Shown one piece after another: positions 24,051 to 32,275 of a stretch of DNA of 64,000 nt; the first letter of the stretch is position 1, and each line of letters begins with the position of its first letter. The translations under genes and the position numbers were made by a program. The notes below the pieces were generated by a model. It was not told the DNA's origin. It was given only the letters and a program-made list of their open reading frames with translations, and did not search any database. The stretch is from positions 1-64,000 of the forward strand of contig DASVCS010000048.1 of NCBI GenBank assembly GCA_036381495.1, written 5' to 3'. The DNA comes from DASVCS01 sp036381495. Lineage in GTDB: Bacteria; Gemmatimonadota; Gemmatimonadetes; Longimicrobiales; RSA9.

Positions 24051-24506
24051 TCAGAACCGCTCTCCCTTCGCCTCGCGCAGATGGCTGCCGACCGGCCGGA
24101 TCCGCGTCCACATGGTCCAGAAGTACAGCACCAGTCCGGCGGCCTGGCCGGCGCCTCCCAGGACCACGGCCCACCCCAGCCACCGGGCGTCGCTCCACGC
24201 CCGCGCCAGCTCGCACACGAAGCGCAGCGCCGTCGCCGGCGCCAGGATCCAGTACGCGGCGGCGATCCGCTCCGGCCGGTAGCGCGTGTCCCCCTTCTCC
24301 GCCCGAGGGAAGAGCCACAACGCGACGCCCAGGATCAGGAACATCACGAACCCGACGAGCACCGCGTGCGCGTGCGCCGACACCAGATACGGGTGCGGCC
24401 AATCCCCCCACAACTCCCGCCGGACCAGCATGTAGACGCCGACCACCAGCCCCGCCACCAGGAAGCCGATCCCCGTCTTGATGAATCGCCGCACCAGCGT
24501 GTACAC
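24051..24506 (-). CDS. Short haem-copper-oxidase-like membrane protein
   Basis: 151 residues with four membrane helices (about 8-28, 38-62, 75-95 and 110-130). 'LVSAHAHAVLVGFVMFLILG' then 'VALWLFPRAEKGD' is the same His-rich helix motif as in the 170-residue protein at 21945-22457, here with Trp in place of the third His. GTG 24506 is chosen because it gives 'VYTLVRRFIKTGIGFLV' directly before helix 1 and has GAGGAG upstream; the longer frame upstream lacks membrane-protein character. Probably haem-binding and linked to nitrite/NO metabolism by its place after nirK and behind a CRP-type site. Confidence 0.72.
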   Translation of the reverse strand: MYTLVRRFIKTGIGFLVAGLVVGVYMLVRRELWGDWPHPYLVSAHAHAVLVGFVMFLILGVALWLFPRAEKGDTRYRPERIAAAYWILAPATALRFVCELARAWSDARWLGWAVVLGGAGQAAGLVLYFWTMWTRIRPVGSHLREAKGERF

Positions 24507-24710
24507 CGTGCTCCTCGCCTCCCGCGCATCCACGCTCCCGGCCCCGCCATGCGACGGCGCGGGCGCGCGATGCTCGCCCTGTTTCCGGCCACCGGCGGAC
24601 CCCGGTCCGCGCCACGAGCGCCTCGCGCACGTTCCACCGGAACGCCGCCCGCTGGGATCGCACACGCCTGGCTCGATACCCGGAATCTACCCCCGCGCGG
24701 CCGGCCCGGC

Positions 24711-24726
24711 TGTGACCAATGTCACA
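24711..24726. promoter_or_regulatory. Perfect CRP-type palindrome TGTGA-N6-TCACA
   Basis: TGTGACCAATGTCACA matches the CRP consensus at all ten defined positions. It is about 205 bases before the GTG of the half-oxidase gene (24506) and after nirK. The Crp/Fnr protein encoded at 22467-23162 has the matching recognition residues. Confidence 0.65.
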
Positions 24727-24756
24727 TCCGGGCCGCTCCGTTGCCGCTCAGGGCGG

Positions 24757-24840
24757 CTCACCCGCGGGTTCGGAGCCGCGCGGCCGCTCGCCGCATTTCG
24801 GTTCGCCGGCGCCTGCGACTCCGGAGTGACGTGACGACCG
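24757..24840. repeat. Dispersed intergenic repeat, copy A
   Basis: About 75% identical over some 85 bases to 28377-28461. Shared blocks include CCCGCGGGTTCGGA, CGCTCG, TCGGTTCGC, TGCGAC and CGGAGTGA. Both copies are intergenic and in the same orientation. Confidence 0.7.
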
Positions 24841-24851
24841 CTTGCGGGCCC

Positions 24852-24880
24852 GGCCGGCCGGGGGCGCCCCCCGGCCGGCC
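24852..24880 (-). terminator. GC hairpin downstream of nirK
   Basis: A perfect 13-base stem (GGCCGGCCGGGGG and its complement) with a three-base loop lies 15 bases after the nirK stop. No T-run follows, so factor-independent termination is not certain; it could also protect the mRNA 3' end. Confidence 0.5.
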
Positions 24881-24895
24881 ACTTCTCGCGCCCGC

Positions 24896-25912
24896 TCAGT
24901 GTCCTACCCCCGCCACGAGCTGCGGCTCACCGACCCGGATCAGCCCGACCGCGCCCTTCTCCGCATCGGCGAAGGCGTGCGTCACGAAGGCGTATACGCC
25001 TTCCCCGCTCGCGCCCTCCTCGAAGGTGGTCTCGAAGACGGCGCCGCCGCCCGCCGGGACCGTCCACGTCTGCACGCCTTCGAGCGCGTGGTCGGGATCC
25101 CCGTCCGGATAGACCCGGTCGAAGACGGCGCCGACGATGTGGAAGTCGCTCCGGAAGTTCGGGCCCGCGTTGACCACGAAGAACCGCACGCGGTCTCCGA
25201 CGTTCACCGACAGCGGATGATGCTTGTACTGGAACGCCCGGCCGTTGAAGACCACCTGGCTCGCGTGCTTGTCCATCGCCGCGGCCCAATCCGGACCGTG
25301 GGCACCGTTCTTCGCGTCATCGGCCGCGTAGAACTCGCTCTGCACGAGGACGAACTCGCGGTCGGCGTCCGTGCCCCAGCCCTCCTTCGGGTCCACGATG
25401 AACGCCATGTACATCCCTTGCATCATGTGCATCAGAACCGGCGGCGTTCCGCAGTGCACCAGGTAGGCGCCGGGATCACGCGCGATGAACTCGAAGCTCA
25501 GCGAATCCCCGGGCATGAACGTGCGGTACGCCTCGTTCATCGGGATGCGCGCCGAGTGGAAGTCGATCGAATGCGGCATCGGCGATTCGTTGACGACCGT
25601 CACCCGCACGCGGTCGCCCTCGCGTACCCGCATGACCGGGCCCGGCACGGTGCCGCCGAAGGTCCACCCCTCGTACTTCACGCCATCGGCGATCTCGATG
25701 GTCTCGTGCGTGATCGGGATGCGGAACTCCTTGATCGGCGCATCCGAGGCCGGCCCGATCTCCGCCACCCGCACGGGCTCCGTCACCGGCCGCGTCACCG
25801 CGAAGTCCGTGCGCTCGACCCGCGGCGCACGGTTCAGCTCGAGCGCCGCATAGCTGCCCGCCGCCACGGCCCCGGCGATCGCCATCTTCAGGAAGAAATC
25901 ACTCGCCAACAT
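24896..25912 (-). CDS. nirK: Copper-containing nitrite reductase (NO-forming)
   Basis: 338 residues, two cupredoxin domains. It reduces nitrite to NO in the periplasm. The ligands can be placed. Type 1 Cu has His114 (MPHSIDFHS), Cys154 (YLVHCGTPP), His162 and Met167 (LMHMMQGMYM). Type 2 Cu has His119, His153 and, from the next subunit, His312 (FVTHAF). The catalytic pair Asp117 and His258 (SDFHIVGAVFD) is also present. Start: ATG 25912 with GGAGG five bases upstream; the longer GTG frame (25951) is less likely. The N-terminal helix (FFLKMAIAGAVAAGSYAAL) can anchor or export the protein. Transcribed after the response regulator gene, with three phased TCTGTCGG-type repeats in its promoter region. 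Confidence 0.9.
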   Translation of the reverse strand: MLASDFFLKMAIAGAVAAGSYAALELNRAPRVERTDFAVTRPVTEPVRVAEIGPASDAPIKEFRIPITHETIEIADGVKYEGWTFGGTVPGPVMRVREGDRVRVTVVNESPMPHSIDFHSARIPMNEAYRTFMPGDSLSFEFIARDPGAYLVHCGTPPVLMHMMQGMYMAFIVDPKEGWGTDADREFVLVQSEFYAADDAKNGAHGPDWAAAMDKHASQVVFNGRAFQYKHHPLSVNVGDRVRFFVVNAGPNFRSDFHIVGAVFDRVYPDGDPDHALEGVQTWTVPAGGGAVFETTFEEGASGEGVYAFVTHAFADAEKGAVGLIRVGEPQLVAGVGH

Positions 25913-25980
25913 GTCCGCCTCCGCTTTCGGGATCGGTTCTCCAAACCGCACCCGAAAGCTAGAAGCGCACGCCCCGCCGG

Positions 25981-26033
25981 TCTGTCGGAAATAAGCGGAT
26001 CTTGTGTCGGCGAATCGATGATTTTTCTGTCGG
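25981..26033. promoter_or_regulatory. Three phased direct repeats upstream of nirK
   Basis: TCTGTCGG at 25981, TGTGTCGG at 26003 and TCTGTCGG at 26026 are spaced 22 and 23 bases, about two helical turns. They lie 69-121 bases before the nirK ATG, where a response regulator could bind; the LuxR-type regulator gene ends just upstream (26042). Confidence 0.5.
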
Positions 26034-26041
26034 GGATCTCC

Positions 26042-26698
26042 CTACTCGGCCTTCAGCAACCCCGTGCGCAGCGCGAAGCGCACCAGCTCGGAGCGGTGCT
26101 TGAGTCCGAGCTTCTCCATGATCCGCGACCGGTAGGTGTCGACCGTCTTCGGACTGATGAAGAGCTTCTCGCCGATCTCGCTCGAACTGAAGCCCTCCGC
26201 GGTGAGCGCGAGCACCTCGCGCTCCCGATCGCTCAGCCGCTCGAGCGGGCCCGCCTCCCTGCCCACCTCCGCCTCGCGGTACCCCTTCAGCAGCAGCTTC
26301 GCCGCGCTCGGGTAGAGGAAGACCTCGCCGCGGGCCACCGTGTGGATCGCCTCGATCAGGTCCTCATCCGCGCTCGTCTTCGTCACGTACCCGCTCCCGC
26401 CCGCCTCGAGGACCGGCAGCAGGTACTCCTCCTCCGCGTGCACGGTGAGCACCAGGATCTTCGGATTCTGCTCGAGGGCCGCAATCCGGCGCGTCGCTTC
26501 GAGCCCGCCGATCCCGGGCATGGAAAGGTCCATGACCACGATGTCGGGCCGCAGCTCCCGCGCCCGTTCCACCCCCTCCTCCCCCGTCGAGGCCTCGCCC
26601 ACCACGCGCAGGTCGGGCTCGGCATCGAGCAGCGCCCGCAGGCCCGCCCGCAGCACGGCGTGGTCATCGACCAGGAGGATCCGGATCGGCTCAGACAT
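26042..26698 (-). CDS. NarL/LuxR-type response regulator
   Basis: 218 residues. The receiver domain (about 5-120) has the acidic pair in 'ILLVDDHAVLRAGL', the phospho-acceptor Asp in 'DIVVMDLSMPG', Thr in 'LVLTVHAEEEY' and Lys in 'GYVTKTSADEDL'. The LuxR-type HTH (about 150-210) is 'LSDREREVLALTAEGFSSSE' then 'KTVDTYRSRIMEKLGL'. It is phosphorylated by the histidine kinase encoded immediately upstream, whose last codons overlap this start by eight bases. The gene lies directly before nirK on the same strand, so nirK is a likely target. Confidence 0.92.
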   Translation of the reverse strand: MSEPIRILLVDDHAVLRAGLRALLDAEPDLRVVGEASTGEEGVERARELRPDIVVMDLSMPGIGGLEATRRIAALEQNPKILVLTVHAEEEYLLPVLEAGGSGYVTKTSADEDLIEAIHTVARGEVFLYPSAAKLLLKGYREAEVGREAGPLERLSDREREVLALTAEGFSSSEIGEKLFISPKTVDTYRSRIMEKLGLKHRSELVRFALRTGLLKAE

Positions 26699-27764
26699 AG
26701 ACGCTGTTCTCGTGGATCGGAATCCGGATGCGGACGCGCGTGCCGCGCCCGGGTTCGCTCTCGATGTCGACCTCGCCGCCCACGTACGCCGCGCGTTCGC
26801 GCATGCCGAAGAGACCCAGGCCGCGACCCCTGCCCCGGAGCACCGAATCCACCGCGAAGCCCCGTCCATCGTCCTCGATCGTGACGACGACGTCGTGGCC
26901 GACGCGTTGCAGCGTGATCCGTGCCTCGGTGGCCTCCGCATGTCGCGCCACGTTCGACAGCGCTTCCTGCGTCATCCGGTAGAGCGCAAGCTCGGCCTCC
27001 GGGGAGAGCAGCCCGCCGAGCCGCGGCGCATCCACCGAGATGGAGAGCCCCGTCGCATCCGCCACCGAGCGCGCATGCGCCGCGATCGCGGGGACCAGCC
27101 CGAGCTCGTCCAGCGCGGGCGGCCGGAGCCCACGCGCGTAGCGGCGGATCCCTTCCAGCGTGCGGCTCAGCTCCGCCCGCGCCTCCTCCAATAGCGCATC
27201 CCGGCGCTCCGGCTCGCCCGCGCCGCGAACCAGGCGCAGCCGGATCAGCAGCGCGGCCAGGCTCTGCGCCGTCTCGTCGTGCAATTCACGCGCGATCCGC
27301 TTCCGCTCCTCCTCCTCGGCACGCAGCGCACGGGCCGCCATCTCGCGCAGCCGCTCGCGGTAGCCGGCCAGGCCGTCCAGCATCGCGTTGAAGGTGCGCG
27401 TAAGTCGCTCCAGCGATCGGTCGGCAAGCGGCGAGATCGGCGCGCGCGCGTCGAAGTCCCCCGTCTGGACCGCCCGCGCCGTCCGCTCCAGGAGCGCAAT
27501 GGGCGAGAGCGCGAGGCGGAGGATCAGCGCATTGACCAGTCCGCTCAGCAGCACGCCGGCAAGCGCGAGGAGCCCGACGAGTTCGGTGAGGGAGCGACCC
27601 GGATCATCACGCACGACGCCCGCCGTGATCGCCGTGCCGACCGCTACGCCCAGGATCACGATCCCGACGTTCGCGATCAGGATCTTCCAGAAGAGGGGGA
27701 ACCGGAGGAGCACACGCACCGGCGCGGGCGGGCGCGCTCCGATCCTGCGCGGCGACCGGGACAT
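26691..27764 (-). CDS. HisKA_3-type sensor histidine kinase
   Basis: 357 residues. Two membrane helices (about 25-50 and 65-92) enclose only a short outer loop, so sensing is probably in the membrane or by a partner. A HAMP domain follows ('SPIALLERTARAVQTGDFDA'), then a HisKA_3 dimerisation domain with the phosphorylated His in 'RIARELHDETAQSLAALL', and an HATPase domain ('ALYRMTQEALSNVARHAEAT', 'IEDDGRGF', 'GLGLFGMRERA'). This is the NarX/DegS type that pairs with LuxR regulators such as the one downstream. ATG 27764 overlaps the DUF983 stop by one base. Confidence 0.9.
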   Translation of the reverse strand: MSRSPRRIGARPPAPVRVLLRFPLFWKILIANVGIVILGVAVGTAITAGVVRDDPGRSLTELVGLLALAGVLLSGLVNALILRLALSPIALLERTARAVQTGDFDARAPISPLADRSLERLTRTFNAMLDGLAGYRERLREMAARALRAEEEERKRIARELHDETAQSLAALLIRLRLVRGAGEPERRDALLEEARAELSRTLEGIRRYARGLRPPALDELGLVPAIAAHARSVADATGLSISVDAPRLGGLLSPEAELALYRMTQEALSNVARHAEATEARITLQRVGHDVVVTIEDDGRGFAVDSVLRGRGRGLGLFGMRERAAYVGGEVDIESEPGRGTRVRIRIPIHENSVYV

Positions 27765-28267
27765 CACGCCCCCGTGGTTGCGCGGCGGACCACGTCGCCG
27801 GCGGACGCGGCGGATCCGTGGCCGTCGGGCGGCGGCCGACCGGCCGGCTCGACGGCCGCGCGTGGCGCGAACTCGGCCGCCGTCGCGGGCCGGAACGCCA
27901 GGTCGATGGCGAGCCAGAGCGTTCTCGAGAACGGGAAGAACGCGATGGGCGCGATCACCATGAGCGCGATCCCGCCGTAGTAGATGAAGCTCCACGGCAC
28001 GTCCGGCCAGGTGACGCCCGCGATCAGGGCGAGGAACGCGACGAGCAGGAGCTCGGCGGTCACGAAGTTGACGGTGTACGCGCCGATGAAGAAATCGCTC
28101 TCGCCCCGGTCGAGGAGGAGCCCGCAGCCCCGGCAGTGCGGCCGGGTTCGGAGCCAGGATCGGAACAGGTCGCCGGACCCGCAGTTGGGACAACGGCGGC
28201 GCAGGCCGCGAGCCGTGAGCCGGATCGCGCGCCGGAGATTCCATCCTGTGCTTGCCGCGTCGTTCAT
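27764..28267 (-). CDS. DUF983 family membrane protein
   Basis: 167 residues. An N-terminal zinc ribbon (RRRCPNCGSGDLF ... HCRGCGLLLD) is followed by 'RGESDFFIGAYTVNFVTAEL' and two or three membrane helices, as in DUF983. Members are often encoded next to cytochrome oxidase or haem genes, with unknown role. First gene of an operon with the sensor kinase and regulator. A longer upstream frame exists but has no ribosome site and no protein-like character; ATG 28267 starts the conserved part. Confidence 0.8.
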   Translation of the reverse strand: MNDAASTGWNLRRAIRLTARGLRRRCPNCGSGDLFRSWLRTRPHCRGCGLLLDRGESDFFIGAYTVNFVTAELLLVAFLALIAGVTWPDVPWSFIYYGGIALMVIAPIAFFPFSRTLWLAIDLAFRPATAAEFAPRAAVEPAGRPPPDGHGSAASAGDVVRRATTGA

Positions 28268-28640
28268 TCGGGACCCGTCCGGGGGCCTGCGTCGTGCATG
28301 GAAGATACCCCACGCCCGGCCGTGGTTTCCAGTCGCGGCGCGATCCGACCCCGACCGGCCGCTTGCCCCTGTAGAGCAGTTCGCCCGCGGGTTCGGAACC
28401 CGTGGGCGCTCGCTGCGCTCGGTTCGCGGGTGTGTGCGACCTCGGAGTGATGCGACAACCGACCTAGCCCGCGGTCCGGACCGTGCAGGACGGGCACCGC
28501 GGACCTCCCGATGCACGACCGGAGGCGTTCCATGGATTCGGTGCACCTTCATCTCCCGCTCAGCCGTCCTTCGATCGTCCCGATCTTCACCGGCGCCGCG
28601 CGCCCCGTCGGGTCGCCGGAGAGCCCCGGGTCCGAGTGAG
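28268..28640. other. Intergenic region between divergent operons
   Basis: No gene is supported. Holds dispersed repeat copy B (28377-28461) and, directly after it, a 12-base palindrome CGGTCCGGACCG (28472-28483) that recurs at 32145-32156 between another divergent pair. Confidence 0.55.
28377..28461. repeat. Dispersed intergenic repeat, copy B
   Basis: Partner of 24757-24840; about three quarters of aligned bases match, with two short gaps. The central part can fold through CCCGCGGG and CCGCGGGTTCGGAACCCG-type pairing. Confidence 0.7.
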
Positions 28641-29204
28641 ATGCCCGGCGCGGTCCTGCCCCCCGAGCCCAGCACGCCGCGGGAGATCTTCCGGCACTAC
28701 CTCCGCGACCTCGTCTACGGCGCGAACGACGGCATCATCACGACGTTCGCGGTCGTCGCCGGCGTGACGGGCGCGGACCTGGCCACGGGGACGATCCTGA
28801 TCCTGGGGATTGCGAATCTCTTCGCGGATGGCGTTTCGATGGGCGCGAGCAATTATCTGTCGATTCGCTCCGATGAGGCGGCACGGGCGGCGGAGGGGAG
28901 GGGGCAGGTCGAGCCGCACGCGCATCGCCACGGCATCGCCACCTTCCTCGCGTTCCTCGTGGCGGGCGCCGTGCCGCTGGTGGCATACCTGGTGCCGGTC
29001 GCCCCGACGAGCCGGTTCCCGTTGGCGACGGCGTTCACGCTACTCACGCTCTTCGGCGTGGGCGCGCTGCGCACGCTGGTCACGGCGCGCGGCTGGGGAC
29101 GGAGCGGCCTCGAGATGCTGGTGGTCGGTGCGGTCGCGGCGGCGATCGCGTACACGGTGGGCGGCATCATTGCGCGTCTGACGGGTGTGCGCGGCGTCGG
29201 TTGA
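28641..29204 (+). CDS. VIT/CCC1-family divalent metal transporter
   Basis: 187 residues. 'FRHYLRDLVYGANDGIITTF' then 'AVVAGVTGADLATGTILILG' and 'NLFADGVSMGASNYLSIRS' are the family signature. About five membrane helices are seen, with the cytosolic metal-binding loop shortened. The family moves Fe2+/Mn2+ out of the cytosol. ATG 28641 has only a weak ribosome site (GAGTGAG). Its last 38 bases overlap the 3' end of the convergent P-type ATPase gene. Confidence 0.85.
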   Translation: MPGAVLPPEPSTPREIFRHYLRDLVYGANDGIITTFAVVAGVTGADLATGTILILGIANLFADGVSMGASNYLSIRSDEAARAAEGRGQVEPHAHRHGIATFLAFLVAGAVPLVAYLVPVAPTSRFPLATAFTLLTLFGVGALRTLVTARGWGRSGLEMLVVGAVAAAIAYTVGGIIARLTGVRGVG

Positions 29205-31890
29205 AGGCGACGCCGAGCTTGAGCCCCTGTCCCACGATGGCCGGCAGGAGCGCGAAGGCGGTGATGATCAGCCATTCTCGGGCGCGCAGCGGGACGACGT
29301 CGAGTACCTGCGCCAACGGCGCGAAGCCGACGGCCAGGAGCTGGAGCAGGACCACCAGGACGACGGCGCCCAGCGCATAGGGGTTGGAGGTCGCGCGTCG
29401 CAGCCCGATCACGTGGCCGGGGCTGCGGGCGTTGCCGAGGTGCGACGCCTGTGCCAGCGCCAGTGTCATGAAGCCGATGGTGATGGCGCGGAACGGGTCC
29501 GTCGCGGCCAGACCCCACAGGAAGGCCCCGAGCGAGGCGCCGGCGATCAACACGGCGTAGAAGAGGACGGCGCGAGCGAAGCCCGCCGAGAGGATGGCCT
29601 TCTGCGGATCGCGCGGCGGGCGGCGCATGAGGTCGGGTTCCGCCGGCTCGAGGGCGAGCGCGAGCGCCGGGAAGGTGTCCGTCACCAGGTTGAGCCAGAG
29701 GATCTGGAGCGGAGTCAGCGGGAGCGGGAGCCCGGCCGCGCCCGCGCCGAGCAGCACCAGCACCTCGGCCAGATTGCAACTGAAGAGGTAGAAGACGAAC
29801 TTGCGGATGTTGTCGAAGATGACGCGGCCCTCTTCGACGGCCGCGCCGATGGTCCGGAAGCGGTCGTCGCGCAGCACCACGTCGGCGGCCTCCTTCGCGA
29901 CGTCGGTGCCGCGCCGCCCCATCGCGACGCCCACGTCCGCCTTCTTGAGCGCCGCCGCGTCATTGACGCCATCGCCCAACATGGCGACGATCTCGCCGTC
30001 GCGCTGGTACGCGGAGACGATGCGCAGCTTGGCCTCGGGGCCGACCCGGCTGAAGGCGCCCACCCGCTGGACGCGCGCGGCCAGCTCCGGATCGGAGAGG
30101 CGCTCGAACTCGCTGCCGTCCAGCACCTCCTCGCCGGGCGCGAGCACGCCCAGTTCGCGCGCGATCGCTTCGGCCGTGAGCTGCTGGTCGCCGGTCAGCA
30201 TGATCGTGCGGATCCCGGCCGCGCGGAACACGCGGATCGTCTCCGCGACGCCGGGCGCCGGCGGATCGATCATCCCGACGAAGCCGACGAAGGTCAGACC
30301 CCGCAATGCCGCCCCGCGCGGTTCCCGCACCCGTCCGCACGCCAGCGCGAGCACGCGCAGCCCCTGCGCCGCGAGCTTGCGGTTCCGCGCGAGCAGCGCC
30401 TCCCGATCCCCCGTATCCAGCGGACGCTCCTCCCCGCCCGGCTCGATCCGGCGCTCGCACAGCGCCACGATGCGGGCGGGCGCGCCCTTGACGTACGCGA
30501 CGGTGCCTCCGTCCGCCGCGCGATGGAACGTCGCCATGAGCTGCCGCTCGCTCGAGAACGGTACCTCGCCCGTTTCCGGCAATGCCGCGCGCAGCGCCTC
30601 ACGGTCGAGCCCGGCCTTGCGCGCCGCCACCAGCAGCGCGGCCTCCGTGGGATCCCCGCGAACCGTCCAGCCCGCACCGGTCCGCGCGACATCCGCGCGA
30701 TTCGCCAGCGCGCCGATGCGCAGCGCCAGCTCGAGGGCCGGCACCGTGGCCGGGCGCACGGTGACGCCATCCTCGGAGAAGACGCCGTCCGGCGCATAGC
30801 CGACGCCGCTGATCCGGAACTCACGGTCCGCCACCCAAACCGTGGTCACGGTCATCTCGCCCGCGGTGAGCGTCCCGGTCTTGTCGGTGCAGATCCGCGT
30901 GACGGAGCCGAGCGTCTCGACCGATGGCAGCCGGCGCACCAACGCGTGGCGGGCCGCCATGCGGCGCACGCCCACGGCCAGCGTGACGGTCGCGACCACG
31001 GGCAGGCCTTCCGGGACCGCCGCGATGGCGAGCGCGATACCGGTCTCGATGAGCCGCCCCAGCGGCATCCCCTGCACGGCGCCGAGCGCCGCGACCAGTG
31101 CGCCCAGCACGAGCGCGACGCCGACCAGACGCCGGCCCAGCGCATCGAGGCGGACTTCGAGCGGGGTGCGCTCCTCCGCGATGCCACCCACCAGCCGTCC
31201 GATCCGTCCGACCTCGGTGGCCATCCCGGTGGCGACCACGACCGCCGTCGCGCTCCCGGCGCCGACCGTGGTCGACTTGTAGAGCATGTTCCGGCGGTCG
31301 GCGAGCGGCACGGCCACGTCCAGCACCGCGGCGGCCTGCTTGTCGGCAGGCACCGACTCGCCGGTGAGTGCGGCCTCGTTGACGCGCAGTTCGACGGACG
31401 TGAGCAGGCGCGCGTCGGCCGGCACCGCATCGCCCGCTTCGACGCGGATCACGTCCCCCGGGACGAGATCCCGCGCATCGATCTGCTGCGCGCGCCCCTC
31501 CCGGACCACGGTGGCGTGCGCGACTTCGAGCCGCAGTAGCGCCTCCATCGCTCGACGCGCACGGATCTCCGTCAGGAAGCCGAGCCCCGTGTTGATCACG
31601 ACGACGCCGCCGATCGCCGCCGCGTCGAGTGGATCGCCAACCGCCCAGGCGACCGCCGCCGCGACGGCCAGGAGCAGCACCACCACGCTCCGGAGCTGAT
31701 CGAGCAGGATCCGCCACGCAGACGCGGGCGGCGCGGTTTCGAGCGCGTTCGGCCCGAACCGGCGCAGGCGCGCCCGGGCCTCGCGCACGCCAAGACCCGA
31801 TGGTGCGCTCTCGAGCCGATCGAGCGCCTCATCGACCGAGAGAGCGTGCCACGGCGCGGCCGTTTCGATCGGATCCGGTGCGCCGGTCAT
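29167..31890 (-). CDS. P-type cation ATPase, Ca2+/PMR1-like
   Basis: 907 residues, full P2-type pump. N-terminal cation ATPase domain, actuator loop 'NEAALTGESVPADK', M4 motif 'AIAAVPEGLPVVATVTLAVG' as in Ca2+ pumps, phosphorylation site 'ICTDKTGTLTAGEMT', hinge 'AMLGDGVNDAAALKKADVGV' and M6 'NLVTDTFPALALALEP' with the Asp used for Ca2+. Ten membrane helices fit. It would export Ca2+ or Mn2+ from the cytoplasm. Divergent from the universal-stress gene; 3' end overlaps the VIT-type transporter gene by 38 bases on the opposite strand, which could allow antisense effects between two metal transporters. Confidence 0.92.
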   Translation of the reverse strand: MTGAPDPIETAAPWHALSVDEALDRLESAPSGLGVREARARLRRFGPNALETAPPASAWRILLDQLRSVVVLLLAVAAAVAWAVGDPLDAAAIGGVVVINTGLGFLTEIRARRAMEALLRLEVAHATVVREGRAQQIDARDLVPGDVIRVEAGDAVPADARLLTSVELRVNEAALTGESVPADKQAAAVLDVAVPLADRRNMLYKSTTVGAGSATAVVVATGMATEVGRIGRLVGGIAEERTPLEVRLDALGRRLVGVALVLGALVAALGAVQGMPLGRLIETGIALAIAAVPEGLPVVATVTLAVGVRRMAARHALVRRLPSVETLGSVTRICTDKTGTLTAGEMTVTTVWVADREFRISGVGYAPDGVFSEDGVTVRPATVPALELALRIGALANRADVARTGAGWTVRGDPTEAALLVAARKAGLDREALRAALPETGEVPFSSERQLMATFHRAADGGTVAYVKGAPARIVALCERRIEPGGEERPLDTGDREALLARNRKLAAQGLRVLALACGRVREPRGAALRGLTFVGFVGMIDPPAPGVAETIRVFRAAGIRTIMLTGDQQLTAEAIARELGVLAPGEEVLDGSEFERLSDPELAARVQRVGAFSRVGPEAKLRIVSAYQRDGEIVAMLGDGVNDAAALKKADVGVAMGRRGTDVAKEAADVVLRDDRFRTIGAAVEEGRVIFDNIRKFVFYLFSCNLAEVLVLLGAGAAGLPLPLTPLQILWLNLVTDTFPALALALEPAEPDLMRRPPRDPQKAILSAGFARAVLFYAVLIAGASLGAFLWGLAATDPFRAITIGFMTLALAQASHLGNARSPGHVIGLRRATSNPYALGAVVLVVLLQLLAVGFAPLAQVLDVVPLRAREWLIITAFALLPAIVGQGLKLGVAFNRRRAHPSDAQ

Positions 31891-32275
31891 GGCAACGGAT
31901 ATGGTTGGTACTCAGGACCGCGCCGGGCACTCGGGCGGTCCGCCGGGCTTGCGAGCTCGCCGCCGGAGTCGCCCAGTTCACGCCCCACCCGGCGGGCACT
32001 CCGGCAAGCGCCCCGTGCCGAGACCGACGGCCCCGGCAACGTCGCGCCCTATGGCCTACGCGGGCAGTGCCGCCCGGGGGCGAGAGCGGTTGGCGGCGAA
32101 TCCCGTGCCGGCGGATCACACCGTGGCACGAGCGGTGCAGCGTGCGGTCCGGACCGGTGAGCCGCTACTTCACGGCCCGGACCCGGACCGCGGGCCGAGA
32201 ACGGCGAGGCCGCGCCCCGCTCCCCGCCCAGCGGCACCCGCTCCGAGCCGGCCTGCACGACAGCGCGGAGGACCC
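31891..32275. other. Divergent promoter region between the ATPase and UspA genes
   Basis: No gene is supported; an open frame on the plus strand runs into the UspA gene but lacks a start with a ribosome site and looks compositionally like non-coding DNA. A palindrome CGGTCCGGACCG lies at 32145-32156. Confidence 0.5.

Larger units (their letters stand above)
24507..24895 (-). other. Intergenic region after nirK with regulatory palindrome and dispersed repeat
   Basis: No gene is supported. It contains a GC-rich hairpin after nirK (24852-24880), an 86-base dispersed repeat (24757-24840) and a perfect TGTGA-N6-TCACA palindrome (24711-24726) in the likely promoter region of the half-oxidase gene. 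Confidence 0.6.

Noticed and set aside
20838..32112. Shared 15-mer GCGAATCCCGTGCCG in two intergenic regions
   Set aside because: A rough estimate suggests several 15-base matches by chance in 64 kb at this GC content; no extended similarity around it.
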